NCBI GenBank assembly: GCA_024811115.1
Contig: JAKOGH010001191.1
Location: forward strand, 217,994-281,993
Origin: Terana coerulea
Taxonomy: Eukaryota > Basidiomycota > Agaricomycetes > Polyporales > Phanerochaetaceae
Reading direction: 5' to 3'
Length of the DNA stretch: 64,000 nt
The translations under genes were made by a program, and so were the position numbers. The number at the start of each line of letters is the position of its first letter. The first letter of the stretch is position 1. This document shows, in pieces, positions 35,334 to 47,479 of the stretch. The notes under the pieces were generated by a model. That model did no database searches and was not told where the DNA came from. It saw only the letters and a program-made list of their open reading frames with translations.

Positions 35334-36856
35334 CTATGCAAGTACCTCCTCTAGCACAGCGATGATCCGCTCCACCTCCTGCACAGTGTTGTAGTGCACG
35401 AGTGAGATCCGCACAACGCCGTCCTCGATGTCCGGCAGCTTCGGCGATAGATGCTCTACGAGCGTGTATGCGTAGAAGTGCCCGTACCGTATTCCAATCT
35501 AAAAGTCGCTCGCAATCAGCAAACATCCACATGCTACTCGAGTATACAGGGACGCACGTTGCCCTTCCCGTCGAAGTGCTCGACGACTGCCTTGCTTGCG
35601 AGCGGCCTGTCTCCGGTGACGACGAATGAGATAGTCGGTGCGCGGTCCAGTCCTGACTCTTCTGAGCCCACGACGCGCACACCGCGCCCGTGCTTGGAGC
35701 GAAGGTACGTGAGCAGCGGACGCACGAGGGTCTGTTCGTGTGCTGCGATGCGTAAGAACGCGTCCTCAAGAGTCCCTAGCCGCACCCTGATATGAGCATG
35801 GGTGACTGGCCGAAGAGGTGCGGGAAGAATACATACCGGACGGCGATAGCGATTTGAGATATTCAGGTATGGCGGTACACGAGTAAACTAGCTCATAGCC
35901 AGGCCCTCCGGGCTGCAACTTATACGCGGAGGCGTGCACGCTTGGTGTGAGGAAGTGGTGCGCGAGCGAGCCGACTGAGGACGTGAGGCTCGTGTGGCGG
36001 ACGTACAGCGACGCAAGGTGAGGACCGTAGACCTGGCATTGAGACCTCATCAAGCAGCGCACATCGTAAAAAGGTTAGCATACGCACCTTGTAAATCGAG
36101 AAAGAAGGCGTAGTCAACGTCCCAGTCCTGCACGTCGATCCGCCGGTGGGGCGCATACGCGACACAGTCCACAATCACCTCGACCTTGCGCGCACCCACT
36201 TCGGCGGCCTTCGCGCGCACGGCACGCACAATCTCCTTGACTGGGACCACGGAGCCGAGAATGTTTGAACACGCTGTGAATGCGACGAGCCGCGTCTTGG
36301 CGGTAATGAGCGGGAGGAGCTCCTCGAGCTGCAGGGACACGGCGTATGGGTTTTCCTCCGAGGTCGTGGAGGTATGCCAGGTTTTAAGGGTGAGTCCTAA
36401 GCGGCGTGCAGCGAGCTTTTTCCATGCACCGACGTTAGCTAGAGAGAATCCTATCAGCTAGGATGCAAACAGGGACGGAGTACGCATACCTTCATGCTCG
36501 CCCGTGACAATAATCTCTTCTCCATCCAAGAAATCTCCCTCTATAGCTCGTGCAAGATTCTCGGTGAGCATCGTGCTGCTGCTGCCCATAACGACTTCCT
36601 CTTTATTCTCCGCATTGAAGAGCTCTTGTACGGCCTCGACACCGTCGTACACACGCTTTGTGGAGAGCTGGGAGACGGAATAGGATGCGCCGAGCTGGAC
36701 GTTCGAGTGCAGGAGGTACGACGAGACGAGGGCAGCGCAAGAGGCAAGGCATTGAGAGCCACCGGCATTGTCTGCGAAGATGTAGTCCGCGAATGGGGCG
36801 TCGGGCTGCAGCGAGGGGAAATGTGAGCGGACGCGAGTGTTGTCGAGGGCTGTCAT
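35334..36856 (-). CDS. PLP-dependent class V aminotransferase-fold enzyme (cysteine desulfurase/kynureninase-like)
   Basis: Exons run 36856-36490, 36438-36088, 36032-35837, then about 35776-35555 and 35501-35334. The N-terminus has FADNAGGSQCL and VVMGSSSTMLTENLARAI, typical PLP-phosphate-binding regions. VEVIVDCVAYAPHRRIDVQ carries the cofactor-ring Asp, and FSIYKVYGPHLASLYVR holds the Schiff-base Lys. The end is VEHFDGKGN followed by IGIRYGHFYAYTLVEHL and VVRISLVHYNTVQEVERII. This matches fungal cysteine-desulfurase-like proteins of unknown substrate. One extra T in a T-run at about 36100-36104 breaks the frame just before SIYK. The gene converges on the A-T-R reductase with 207 bp between stops, so a functional link is only suggested by proximity. 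Confidence 0.8.
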
Positions 36857-37474
36857 CCTGGGCTGTGTTTCGTCGGGTGAAAGGCTGAGACAAGGCCCGA
36901 GCTGGGGGTGCTTGTGAGCATGGCGAGTGTGTTATCGATGTCGAGCAGGTGCATGTGTGAACGCGAGCCTGGCAAAATGGATGTGAGCGGTCTCAGGCAC
37001 AGAGACACGGCCCCTAGAAATGGGTTATGAGGAAGGCGGGTGGGCGGCCCGGAGAGCCCGCCGTGTACTTTTCGACTCTTGCACGGTCAGGAACAGCGTC
37101 CTCTTCACAGACCGCCATCTCGCATATCCGACCTCTTCCTTTGCAATATTCATCCTCTGCTGAATCTCGCCATGTCTGAGCATACCTATTCGAATATTCG
37201 CACGCCTCAACAACCCCGGTGGTTCTGATATTTTTCCAGCCTCCAACATCCAAGCACACGACCTCCCATGATGCGCCACAGCCGGTGGGACTGGTCAAAC
37301 AGAGGGTGGGCTGCATCGCTGCAGGCTGCAGAGAGCAGACGCGGATGATTATCGATCGGCGATACGCGTGCCTCGAGGCAACAGACGGGAGGCGGGCGCG
37401 CAGTGGGTCGCTGCACCCGACCACTCTGTAACTTGGGCCAACCCGCCCCTCTCTCGTTGCCCACTTCGTCCGCC
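36857..37474. other. Divergent promoter region, no gene
   Basis: Separates the minus-strand PLP enzyme from the plus-strand F-box-like gene. The last 60 bases before 37475 are pyrimidine-rich, as in many basidiomycete promoters. Confidence 0.4.
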
Positions 37475-38790
37475 ATGGCCTCTTCTGCCCTGCAGCTGCC
37501 CACAGAGCTCACAGACGTCATCCTCGACCACCTGCACCATGACAAACCTGCACTACTCGCCTGCGCCCGCGCCGCGCCGGCCCTGCTCCCCTCCGCCCGC
37601 TTTCACCTCTTCCACACGCTGCTCGTCAATGCCGCGTTTCCCGCACGCTCCTTCGCCGAGTTCATCACTTTCCTTGAAGCCACTCCGGACGTGTGTGCGT
37701 ATGTCAAATACCTCACGCTCAAGGTCTCCCTGGGCGCGCAGGGCCCGCTGCTCGCCAGCCGACCCAAGCACATCCGCAGCCTGGGCCCGGCCGTGCTCGA
37801 ACGCATGCTCAACAGGTTGACAGAACTGAGGACGCTCTCGCTGGACACCCTCACTTGGGACAGTACACTGGTGTCCGATACGCCCTCGCCCCCACGCGTG
37901 CTCGACACGCTCGCGCTCTCGCGCGTGATTACCGAGCCGGTGGGCACCACCCGCGTACTGTATGTGCAAGACCTGATCTCCGTCATGTCCTTGTTCTCCC
38001 CGCTGCGCCGTCTTGCACTGGTCAACCTCTCCTTCGAGCTCGACACCGGCCGCCCAGAGCAGTTGCGCCTACCGGCGTACGTGCGCTTGCGCGAGCTCGC
38101 CGTGGCTTCGAACATGACACGCCTCCCCGCGCCGCAGCTTCCACTGCTCGACGGCTTGCACGCGGCGTTCTCGCAGAGCGTTACGACGGTCGATATCATG
38201 TGCCGCAACGACGAGGAGGCACCCGTCATCGGGAACCTCTTGCACGATGTTGCGCACACGCTCACCGACCTGCGCCTCGACCTGAGCGAAATGACGCTTC
38301 TGCGCGCGTTCAGTACGTCTGCCGCTTCGTTCTCCGGTTTTTGTAACGCTGACCTAATGCAGACCAGCCTGGTCCATGGATCCATTTCGCCCTACCTTCC
38401 TTGCTCAACCTCACCTCCCTACACATCCATGTTTGGTCCGCAGGGCCGCATCTAACCCGCGACCTCTTCACGTACGATGGCCAGTGGTGCCTCTGCTGCG
38501 TCCCGCACATCCTCGCACTCGTTCCGCCCACTGCTCTCACACGCCTACACATCACCCTCGGTCTCTCGGGTAGCGTGCATACGCTGCACACACACTTCAC
38601 CGGCGTCGACTGGCACGGCCTCGTGCGTGAGATAGGGCGGTTTGAGCGGTTGAGCAGCGTGGTGGTGGAGGTGCGGCCGCGCAGGGGCCTCAATGTCCTG
38701 CCGGACGCGTTGTCGGCCGTCGCAGATATTGCGGAGGACAGATTGCACGATCTGACTGCGAGTGGCCTGCTGGAGATCGTAGCTAGGTGA
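37475..38790 (+). CDS. F-box-type protein
   Basis: Two exons, 37475 to about 38310 and about 38361-38790, joined RAF-NQPGPWIHFALPSLLNL. An F-box-like start (LQLPTELTDVILDHLHHDKP then ALLACARAAPALLPSARFHL) is followed by leucine-rich stretches (MLNRLTELRTLSLDTLTW, LSLFSPLRRLALVNLSFEL-like segment, LLNLTSLHIHVWS). It is probably an SCF substrate adaptor or an orphan member of the large agaricomycete F-box family. No frame defects. GC-rich codon use matches the neighbouring metabolic genes. Confidence 0.75.
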
Positions 38791-39363
38791 CACTGCGAGG
38801 CCCAACTTCTGTTTGGAGCAGTGGCGTGCAGGGACAGGGCCATGGCAGACCGTGCGCTCGTGCGAAGATGAATTGTACCTTGTACTTGTCGCGGTGGTAC
38901 CATACGTACTATATTCGCTTGGTATTATTTGTAGGTATAATAGGTCCAATTGATTACTCCATTACCCCGCACATAAATTGTGCCCGTTACACTGGTTGCC
39001 TGTCCTTACTTCCATGACCATAGATTGAGATTTTAAGGAAGCAGTGAGTCTAAGTGCTAGACTGGTCCACTGCACAGTTAAATACTACGCACATTGCATA
39101 CTAGTCGGCTTGGAGGAACTGAGATTTGAGACTTCAACCAAGGTTTTGCAAAGGCTTTGAACTTCGTATGTCCAAACTTCAAACTTCAACCTTCTCCAAC
39201 CTTTATTCTCCAATGTTTAAACCCCATTACCTGGATTCCGGATGAAATCGCAAGCATCAAGCCTCAAAGATCAAGGCTTCGCAGCTGCCGTTGGTTTGCA
39301 ATGCCTAAAACTTAAAAGTCTTGGGAAGTTCGAACAAAAATGTTGATTATATGCTAGCAAGGC
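38791..39363. other. Intergenic, AT-richer, no gene
   Basis: No coding signal. 39120-39300 is rich in short repeated words such as CTTCAA and TTTGAA, without a clear unit. Confidence 0.4.
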
Positions 39364-39367
39364 AAAA
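39364..39367 (-). terminator. Pol III T-run terminator of the second tRNA-Ala
   Basis: TCTTTTGCC on the minus strand, a few bases after the tRNA 3' end. Confidence 0.55.
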
Positions 39368-39370
39368 GAT

Positions 39371-39454
39371 TGGACGCACTGGGAATTGAACCCAGCACCC
39401 CCGCAAGTGCATAGAATGCTAAGCGGATGTGATAACCAACTACACCATGCGCCC
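39371..39454 (-). tRNA. tRNA-Ala (AGC) with a ~11-nt intron
   Basis: Same mature body as the tRNA at 3374-3456 except one acceptor base (TGCGTCC instead of TGTGTCC), which makes a better stem. G3-U70, loop TT-AGC-A, T-arm CTGGG-TTCAATT-CCCAG and discriminator A are present. The extra bases after position 37 (TTCTATGCACT) differ from the other gene's intron, as expected for free-drifting tRNA introns. Confidence 0.9.
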
Positions 39455-40033
39455 TTGCACACAACCAAAAACCAAGATATACATAAAGCTGAGCTTTAAG
39501 CTTTACAGCCTAAATGTTTAAACACCGTTTGCGCTCGGGGGTCACTTGCGCAATTGCTGCTCGCCGTACATTATTCATGAACAGTCCATGGTGAGCATGA
39601 CCATGCATTGATACCACTTTATTAATCTTTATTAGGGTCTCGTGTTACAGAGGTCATAATCACTGAGGCGCTGCCGCTTGCGCTCCCATTCCTTGAAGGG
39701 ATGATAATCCGGCGAGTCGAACGCGTATCAGCAATTGTACGGTCTTATTTAACGACGCCCAAAAATGATATTGGGAATCGCGGGAGCGGCGTTAGTCATG
39801 ACTCGCTGTGCCACCAAGACCGAGGAAGACTTGGAGGAGTGCTCAGTGACAGTACGCGTTATGTCACATCACGATAACGTAACGGTCACGCTCCTTTACA
39901 TCACGGGTCGCACTCAAGCGCGCGTCGGCCTAGTTGCCGCCTCGCCGCCCTCTCGCGACTGCTGCCCCGAGCTCGGACTTCTCGCCTCTTCAGCTTCGCG
40001 GCACAACTGACACTCTCGTTTACATTTGCGAAC
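39455..40033. other. Intergenic, no gene
   Basis: Nothing recognised. The final part is the promoter of the gene at 40034. Confidence 0.4.
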
Positions 40034-41227
40034 ATGTCTGGAAGGACAACAGTCAACGTTCAGATACACAACGGCGTGCCTGCTGTCCTCGGCAAGCGGA
40101 CCAGGGACGATAGCCATGGCGGTATGTCGCACGTTCACGTCCATGCTCCTGCACATAGCTCAACAAACGCTGCGCAGGCATTGACTATTCTAAGCAGATT
40201 CCTGGACCTTACACAAAAGAGGTGGTGGAAGCGATGAGGCTGCGGGTCCTACAGGTATGCACTCTCCGTGACGTAGCATGCGACGCAGCCAGAACTAATA
40301 GTAAATGCCACCGCTCAAAGCTGGAGAACGAGCTGCGGGCCGTGAAGAGACAGAAGACAGCACCAACGCCGCAACCTGCCGCGATTGCACCCGTTGCAGG
40401 GCCATCGACAACCCCTTCGGAGACCGCACGGAATCCGAAGGAGGAGACAAAGATGATCAAGTCAAGGACTAAATCTCTGTTTGACCAGTGCGCCTCTACA
40501 TCCCTTCTATTTCTCCGCGAATAGCTTCGCTGACTAGTGTACACCCTTCAGAATCAAGAAGGCGGCCAAGGCAGAAAAGTATCAGAACAAGATACGGACG
40601 ATCAAGATCGAGGAACACTTTACGCAGCCCGACTTTGAGCTCGTCTTTGGAAACAGCGGAACCCTGATTCAGCCAACCGCTACCAATAAGGTACGACTGT
40701 AACGTCCATGCACACGCGCATTCAGGGTATATTTACGCACCCTCTCGCAGCCGACTTCGTCCGTGTGGATCCGCCAGTACAATACCCAAGCCGACCTACG
40801 CGCACTTTTCGGAGACAATTATAAAACAGATCAGTTGAAAGGAAACCAGTGGACGATTGGGTGTGTATCTTGCTTGAATCAGTCTGTCTGTTTCTGTTGC
40901 TGGTTCTTCGCCACTATCGCCATTGCATAGGTCTTTATGCCTACGTGGGCGACCTTTTTTTCCGTTGGCAATTACATTTGTCTTGAGCTCATGTCCGCAT
41001 CTCATCGTTCTGCTCGCTCATTACTGCTCGCTCCATTCAGCGGCATACACGCCGGCAAGTCTACAAAGCTGCCTACGGCCGTGCAACTCGCGGTCCACAG
41101 TATGGAGGTCCAGTGGAGCAAGAACCAATCAAAAGCGACGCTAAAGCTCGAGATTAGCGAGGAGGATATGGACAAGGGTGGCCTCGGCGGCCGGGGATAC
41201 TGGGTACCTATGGAGACCGGGTGGTAG
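40034..41227 (+). CDS. Hypothetical protein with short coiled coil
   Basis: About seven short exons with normal splice sites. The start is MSGRTTVNVQIHNGVP then AVLGKRTRDDSHG. After the first intron comes GIDYSKQIPGPYTKEVVEAM, followed by a basic coiled-coil-like segment (LRVLQLENELRAVKRQK), a Pro/Thr-rich linker, and IKKAAKAEKYQNKIRTIKIE. A conserved-looking domain follows (FTQPDFELVFGNSGTLIQPT, VWIRQYNTQADLRALFG), then SMEVQWSKNQSKATLKLEI and the end GGRGYWVPMETGW. I recognise no named domain. The KR-rich segment and coiled coil would fit a nuclear or scaffold role, but this is a guess. The exon around 40880-41040 is the least certain. Confidence 0.6.
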
Positions 41228-41619
41228 ACACCGTTCAGGTGAGAGGCTCACCATTTTGGCAGCTTGCGGTAATTCTCATACTGCGCTGTGTAGGATCTTG
41301 GCGAGATTGCTGAAGGATTTCTCATGCCTGGCAGCGGTTTTGTGGTGTCGTAAATATATGTTCGTCGTAATGTACTGTACTCTTCATCCTTTTCTGCCCT
41401 CGTGCATGCTAGCGTCATCTTAGTGCTGTACAGTATGCCTTCACAATGAAATTCCATCAACACCCCAGCATATGATTTTGTGTAAACGGGATAGCTGCAG
41501 CAATTAGCTAAACCCACCGTGAACCTCATCTCCCCTTTCAGTGCTAATACATCTTGATGCCATCATCTAGAACGGAAGGACAGACAGTGTTACGACATGC
41601 GTCGAGTGGACGAGGGTAG
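41228..41619. other. Convergent 3' flanks, no gene
   Basis: Short spacer between the ends of two convergent genes; no coding signal. Confidence 0.4.
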
Positions 41620-43300
41620 CTAGGTCGCTATGGGATCCGAGCTATCCAAAGCACGCCCTTGGCATACTTCAACGCCCCACGAAAATGACTCCAGGATCCT
41701 CTGCAATAGCATGTCATCCCCTATACGTTCTTGCTGGTTTCGCAGAACCACAGGTATTCCCAGCATCTGAGCGCAGAGGTCATCGTGCACCTGATCACAT
41801 TCCAGTACTGTCCCGCTTTGACCATAGTACCAGACCTCAACTGGCTGCGAAAGCGGATTTGGCATCAATGGCTTGACCACCACGTCGCTCCATGACCTGC
41901 CCTGCACGCCGATCCAGAGAGTCGAAGATGATGACAACCTGCTGAAGGGACCATATCACGCTCCCGATGCCTTCGTCCCAAGCAGGACGCGTAATAAATA
42001 TCAGCCGGCCGTCTGCTCGACGCGAGCTTCCGACAGCAAAGATGAATTTGTCTGCGCAAAAGTGGCGAGAATCATGAGTAAGATAGGCCTTCAAGTAATG
42101 TACACGTTCTTACCCTCCCCGTACACTGGAAGCACAACTCTACTGAACAACAACTGGAGATCGTGGCCTAACTCCGGGAAAGCTAGTCGCACCAACCAGG
42201 GGACAAATGGTATGTCCACAGGCAATTTGTCCTTGTCGTTATAACGCCGCCGATACCGATGCTGGATACTAGCGGCTGCAAATATCCAGCTGAAACACCA
42301 CTCATTGGTGCAGCGATACGCCTCGATTTCCTGGATACGCGCAAAAGTAGCGCAACAACTTGGTGGACGCACATGGCTAACCTCCTCGTCCCAGGTCACC
42401 CCGGTAAGCCTGAGTTCCTCCAAGGACTCGATTGCGCCAAGGGAGCGAATCACAGAAGAAAACGAGATTACATGAAAGTTGGTAAGGCTCAATCGCTGGA
42501 GGTTCCGCAGAGATGCCATCCGAGGTCGCACGGTCATTGGGAAGAGGTGACTGAGTTTCGTTGGCCCGGGCTCGTCCCGACCATACAGATCGAGATAGAA
42601 ACTGGATAAATCGTCAAGTAATCCAGGTAGCACGGAGCCAGCCTTCTCCACAATACTGTGCCATTCTGCACAATACAGGTTGCGAATGTGTGGCGCTAAG
42701 AACGCCGATTGGCGTGAGCGGAGCACATTCGCAAGGTAGTGGATGTCTGATATGGTTCTAAGCCCAAGGGTGTCAAAAAGCAGTGGGCGAAGCCGGTAGC
42801 TCCATGCACGGCATGTCGTTGAAAGGGACGACAGCCATTTACGCGATATCACGTCGTCGAAGGCGAGGTCCACAAGAGCGTCCACGATATACCCGAAGAC
42901 GATGTCGGAAGGTATTTTGCACCAGACGGCTGCAACCATGGTCAAAGAGAGTTGCGTGATGGGTCCGTCAACCCAAGAGCGAAAAGCTACTAAAAAGCTC
43001 TGTTAGATATTGGGGCATACGTATTGTTGCGATATACATCTCAATAGTGAGTGAGTACTACTCACATCTCGTTCGTAGGGGGTCATTCCTCTCTTCATCT
43101 CTGCTAATGCCGTATTGCTCCAGAAGTGCGGGTGGTATGAATCCCAGACCAGCAGTTTCTACCCGAAAGGACCACGGGGAAGGGGGACGGCTATCGAGCT
43201 CAGGAGCCTCGTCGGTATAGTCTGAATCGACCTCCCAAATTTCTTGGGGATTAGGTGATACGTAAAGGTCTGAAAGATCTTCAGCGTGTGTGAGACTCAT
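41620..43300 (-). CDS. F-box-type protein with N-terminal acidic extension
   Basis: Exon 1 (43300 to about 43072) starts MSLTHAEDLSDLYVSP and is acidic. It joins in phase across a ~75-nt intron to exon 2, LAFRSWVDGPITQLSLT followed by AAVWCKIPSDIVFGYIVDAL. The F-box-like part (SSLSTTCRAWSYRLRPLLFD) and leucine-rich segments (LRNLQRLSLTNFHVISFSSV, LEELRLTGVTWDEE) follow. FSWIFAAASIQHRYRRR closely parallels LSWLFAAASLAQTYQRR in the gene at 47480-49241, so the two are paralogues. The 3' part needs either a very short intron near 41887-41923 or a one-base shift to join SLQQ to GRSWSDVVVKPLMPN. The end is GRALDSSDPIAT. An upstream Met at 43372 is an alternative start. Confidence 0.65.
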
Positions 43301-43666
43301 TGGTACTATAACGATGGAGCAGATGAGTGAAGAGTCGAAGTAGGAGGAAGAGGCTTGTGGTTCCGCAGGCACGAACCTTCAAGTTGTCTATCCACACGTC
43401 GGCTGTGCCCGCAGCCGCATAGCCGCGCGCAAATTGCGTCCGGCATTGCATTAAGAAAGGCAGGAGCCACTCAGTGAGGATCTTCTTACCGTTCGCAAAC
43501 CAATTTCTTTGGCATCTCAGTCAAGCTACTTTCATTCACATTATGATAACGCCACAAAGGATCAGTCAGCGTGGCATTACTTGTGTTAGGTGGACTTCGC
43601 TTAGCTGACAGTGTAAATTCTCTCCTGGATTTCATGCCTGAAGTCTGGATAATTGTACATACCCCC
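43301..43666. other. Intergenic, no gene
   Basis: Small spacer between two minus-strand genes. It should hold the promoter of the F-box gene and the 3' flank of the next gene. Confidence 0.4.
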
Positions 43667-45176
43667 TCAACGCGGCCCAAACTGCTTTGAATAATTCCGC
43701 CTCACGCTGAACCCCTTCCACGCCTCTTTATCAACCTGACCAGCAGCCATCGCCGCCACAAACCAGCGACATACACCCTGATCCGCCGTCGAGCCGACAT
43801 TGTCGAAGTTCAAAACGTACTCCGTGTGCTGAACGCTTGAAATAGATGTGTATACGAGTACGGGTGCACGGTAGAGTCGTCCACGCAGAAACCGCAGAAT
43901 GGTCTCGCCAGCGGAACGGTTTAGAAAGGCATTGTTGTTCGACGTGTGAGAGCTACCGGTGGCCGGTGCTAAAGATGTCGAAGTAGACGAGGGTGATGTG
44001 TGTTCCCAGCGGCTGTTGTCTGTGATGAACCGCAACTTTCCTGCGTTGTCGGTACGCCGGAGAAGGTCTACATGAATGATCGTCAGCGCAGAACTGACGA
44101 GACGTCGATATTCCGGGGCGTACCACAGTTCGCATCGACCCAAAGCTTAGCCGCAGCAGTGGACGTCATCGTGATAACGGTCACACCGATTGACTTCGCA
44201 TGCTCTATGTCGAGATGGTTGTTCCTCGGTATATCGTCAATCCAGACGATGAGTGGCCTAACGTTGTCTGTCGGGCTTGTATGAGTCGGGCTTGTACGAG
44301 GATTTGACCCTGAAGAAGAACCCGTCAGTGACAGCGAGAGAGATGCATTATGACGGGATCGCGCACTCTCTAGTACCCCTAGTCTAACAACGCCCGCATG
44401 AATCGACCGACCAACCCCAATGAGCATGTCGAAGCTCGAGAGCGTGATACCACCAATTTGATATTCATCCAACCGAAGGAGTAACGTATTCCGCGTATTG
44501 TCGTCGATGCTGATGCGCAGCCAGCTACTTAGGGCTCTGCAGAATACATCGGCCGAGCAGCATGACACCTTTCACATCGAACATGTAAAGTTGAGACATG
44601 TAGAGCAATGAGGTAGAAAGGTAGACTCACCAAGTGCCCTATTTTCTCATTCCAGAACCTCTTCACTTCTTCGTTTCTTATCCCATCGGACAAAGACACC
44701 GGATAAGATGGTGGTGCAGCTTCGAGGTGTGCCTTGCGGTAGCTCGCGACTTGCAGCGACACCGAAAGCACCAGTAGTTGCCGCGATAACCGCCTTTCGT
44801 CGCTTTGGAGTTCACCAATGACTGTCGAGGGGCTCAGAAAGGCGAGGATTTGAAGTTTTCGCGCACGTTGGTCCTTCCAAAGCGACAGATGTTCCTGGAC
44901 ACGACCCAGCTCTTCCGCAAGGACCTGCACCGACTCAATGATGGATTGATCGATTGGAATATGCGATGCCCGCGGTGAATTTGAGGCCGTGCGGCTACTC
45001 AACGACGGGGAAGGAGGCAAGTCTGGAGGCTGTAGAGGCGCTAGGATAGCCTGTAGCTGCGACACTGTTGTGCTGAGCTCTTGTATGGTCTGATTCTTCG
45101 AGCGTGTGTCTTCGATCCAGATTTTGATTGTAACGGCGGTTGATATGACGGCACCGATGATTGAAAGGGGGTCCAT
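43667..45176 (-). CDS. STAND-like N-terminus fused to receiver-like domain; candidate signalling/immunity protein
   Basis: Three exons: 45176 to about 44634, about 44571 to 44093, and about 44070-43667, all GT-AG. The start MDPLSIIGAVISTAVTIKIW with a following heptad-like TIQELSTTVSQLQAIL resembles the N-terminal domains that precede fungal STAND/HeLo proteins. The C-terminal part begins RPLIVWIDDIPRNNHLDIEH and continues IGVTVITMTSTAAAKLWVDA, then LRFITDNSRWE, AGETILRFLRGRLYRAPVL and FDNVGSTADQGVCRW. The Asp pair, alternating strands and helices recall a response-regulator or TIR-like fold. I know similar C-termini only from basidiomycete hypothetical proteins. There is no kinase or NACHT between the two parts. 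A signalling or allorecognition role is inferred. Confidence 0.65.
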
Positions 45177-47479
45177 GGCAGGCGAAAACGACTACGGAGT
45201 ACTGGCGGATTGCTGCAACTTGTTAACGCTGCATCCAAGTTGTATCGGCGTTTGGGCGAGTGGTAATGTGCCTCCGATAACCACGGAGGCAGTACATGGT
45301 ATGCTGCGGTCAGAGATGGCCAGGTCAAGTGCACAGCTAGAGTGATGGGGGCAGCGATCAGGCAGTGTCGTCGTCTGTTGATCTCTGCCCAATCATCTTC
45401 GTGGCGCGGTGATCGCCGGAAAGTGATTGCGTGGCCGCCTCGCAGCCTGAGCATCGAACTAAACCCATAATTTTTCCACCACCTTGTGACGCCGGTACAA
45501 TCTGTGCAAGCGCCTCGGGAGTGGTGAAATCGTCTTGTAACCGTCTTGCAATCAACCAAACCCGCACAAGACGCTAAATCGATACGGTGGACCGGGATTG
45601 TTTGTAAGCTCCTTAGAATCAGCTTGCAATTGGCATGTAAGCCCGTTGTAAGGTTCTTCTAAGTAGCACAATCATTTCAATGCTTGCTACACAGATAATT
45701 CTAGTAAGCCTGAACAACAATTCTGCTTCCGTGCATTACCCAGGTTTGTTTTCGCACGATTATCCTCAGCACTCATTTGTGTGGTTATATTATGAAACCA
45801 TTTAATTTATTGAATATAATCTGTAAATACATCTCGGGCGTCGCCCGTTGTATAAATGCCCTGTGCGTAAGCTAGCCGCAACTCCGAGATTGTATGCAAA
45901 GACCCTGGACGTTCAGGATACGGAAACGAGTTCTGTAGCATTTACAGTCAGGCGACAAAGGCATAGAGCAATGTCAGAGACTCACTGCCATCCTCATTGG
46001 CTCTAACTCTGTCTCCTCTTGTCTCGATCCTTGTCTATTGACATGTTAGAATCCAGATAGTAGACAGGACATGGATGCTTACCTCTAATAAAAGTTCGAG
46101 CAGCACAAGGCGGGGAGCCAGATCTTGGACATGTACAGTCAGTCAGTATGGCTGCCAATGTTGAACTTAGTGGATGACCGGGACTTACAAGTGAGCATGC
46201 AGAGTCGCAGAGCTGCGTACCCCTTATATGTGAATGCGGCCGGTTGTTGAGTCAGCATGATCAAGACAGTGTTGACTGCGCACTTGCCTGGCATCTAAGA
46301 CACTGTCCTAGCGCCATCATATCTCACCCTGAAGTGTTACCCTGCGCCACCGTGACAGCCGCACCCTGCACGTCGTTGGACGCCAGCAATGACGAGCTCT
46401 GAGCGTTCTCCGAGCTCTCAGCTGCATGCCATGTACTTGAAATTTGAAGTGTGGCGCTTCAACGGCGGCGTAGGCCCTCATAAGCTTCGCACATCTTGAT
46501 ATGTACTGTGAGGAGGCGGGGAGGTTGCGAGATATATCTATAAAGATAGGGGGCGTAGTGTCAGGTCGAATCAGTGACAGAGGACGTGTTCACCGTGGTT
46601 TTGCATGTTCTCCACCATGCCTTCGGTTGGGGTGGGCGGGGAGACTGCAGTAGAAGTGAGTTGAGGACTTTAACATGGAGCCTGGGTGGAGGTATTCACG
46701 GTACCGGACGGTGGAAGCTTATCGGCCGCCAGCGCAGAACGTGAGAAAGAATAAAAATGGGTACTGTAATAGTTTCAGCATGTCATGAGAAAGATATAAG
46801 GAGGTTGCAACTTGCCAGAATTCTTTCACTGATGTTACAAGTAGTAGAATTCGTGCAAGTGGCGGAATCCGCGCAAGCGTCTTACGAGCTGATCGGGAGC
46901 CCCTCCGAATACGGAAGATGAGCGTCAAATTTGGAAATCGGCGTAATCGGTAAGCGGCGCTAGGATTCCTTTCGATGAGGTCACTAGCTTGGCCCGTCAC
47001 TCGGCTGGCTGGCTTGATGATGAATACCTCACAGAGGCCATGCAATAAGTGCGCTATTCTCCCGCCTTCCTTCACGCTGTGCTTGCTTATACCGAGAACG
47101 TTCTAGCATGTCGCCAAAATTCCACCGAGAAATCATTCCCTTCGACCAGGTCCTAGAAGGGCATGCGACGGTTTACTGTGCCCCATTCGACAACCATCAG
47201 ACCTTAAGTACTACACGGGCCGCTCTGAGTCTCTGACTAGCTGCATACGGCCGCATGCTGTGACCTGCCCTGTTGAAGGGAAAGATTCTCACCCCTGGCC
47301 GCGGGTCACGCGATCCCACGTGTCCACGTCTCTCGGACGCACATGAGCGACAGCTAATAAAGTTCAGGGCTCAATGGAAGACAGAGCATTCCATGCTTGC
47401 CGACCCAGGTACGCTCTGCGTAAAGATCCTCTCTCTTTCTCTTTCGCTGACCTGCTACTCCGCCAGTTTGCTCTCCCGC
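45177..47479. other. 2.3 kb intergenic region, no gene
   Basis: No domain-bearing frame in either strand. Near 45530-45690 words like TTGTAAG/CTTGCAA recur in both orientations, but no fixed unit is visible. The 46719-47075 minus open frame shows no support. Confidence 0.45.

Noticed and set aside
39120..39300. Possible repeat array or CRISPR-like structure
   Set aside because: Only short CTTCAA/TTTGAA words recur without fixed unit or spacing; the organism is a eukaryote.
45530..45690. Recurring TTGTAAG/CTTGCAA words as a foldback element
   Set aside because: Words are 6-8 bases, irregularly spaced, and could be chance in this composition.
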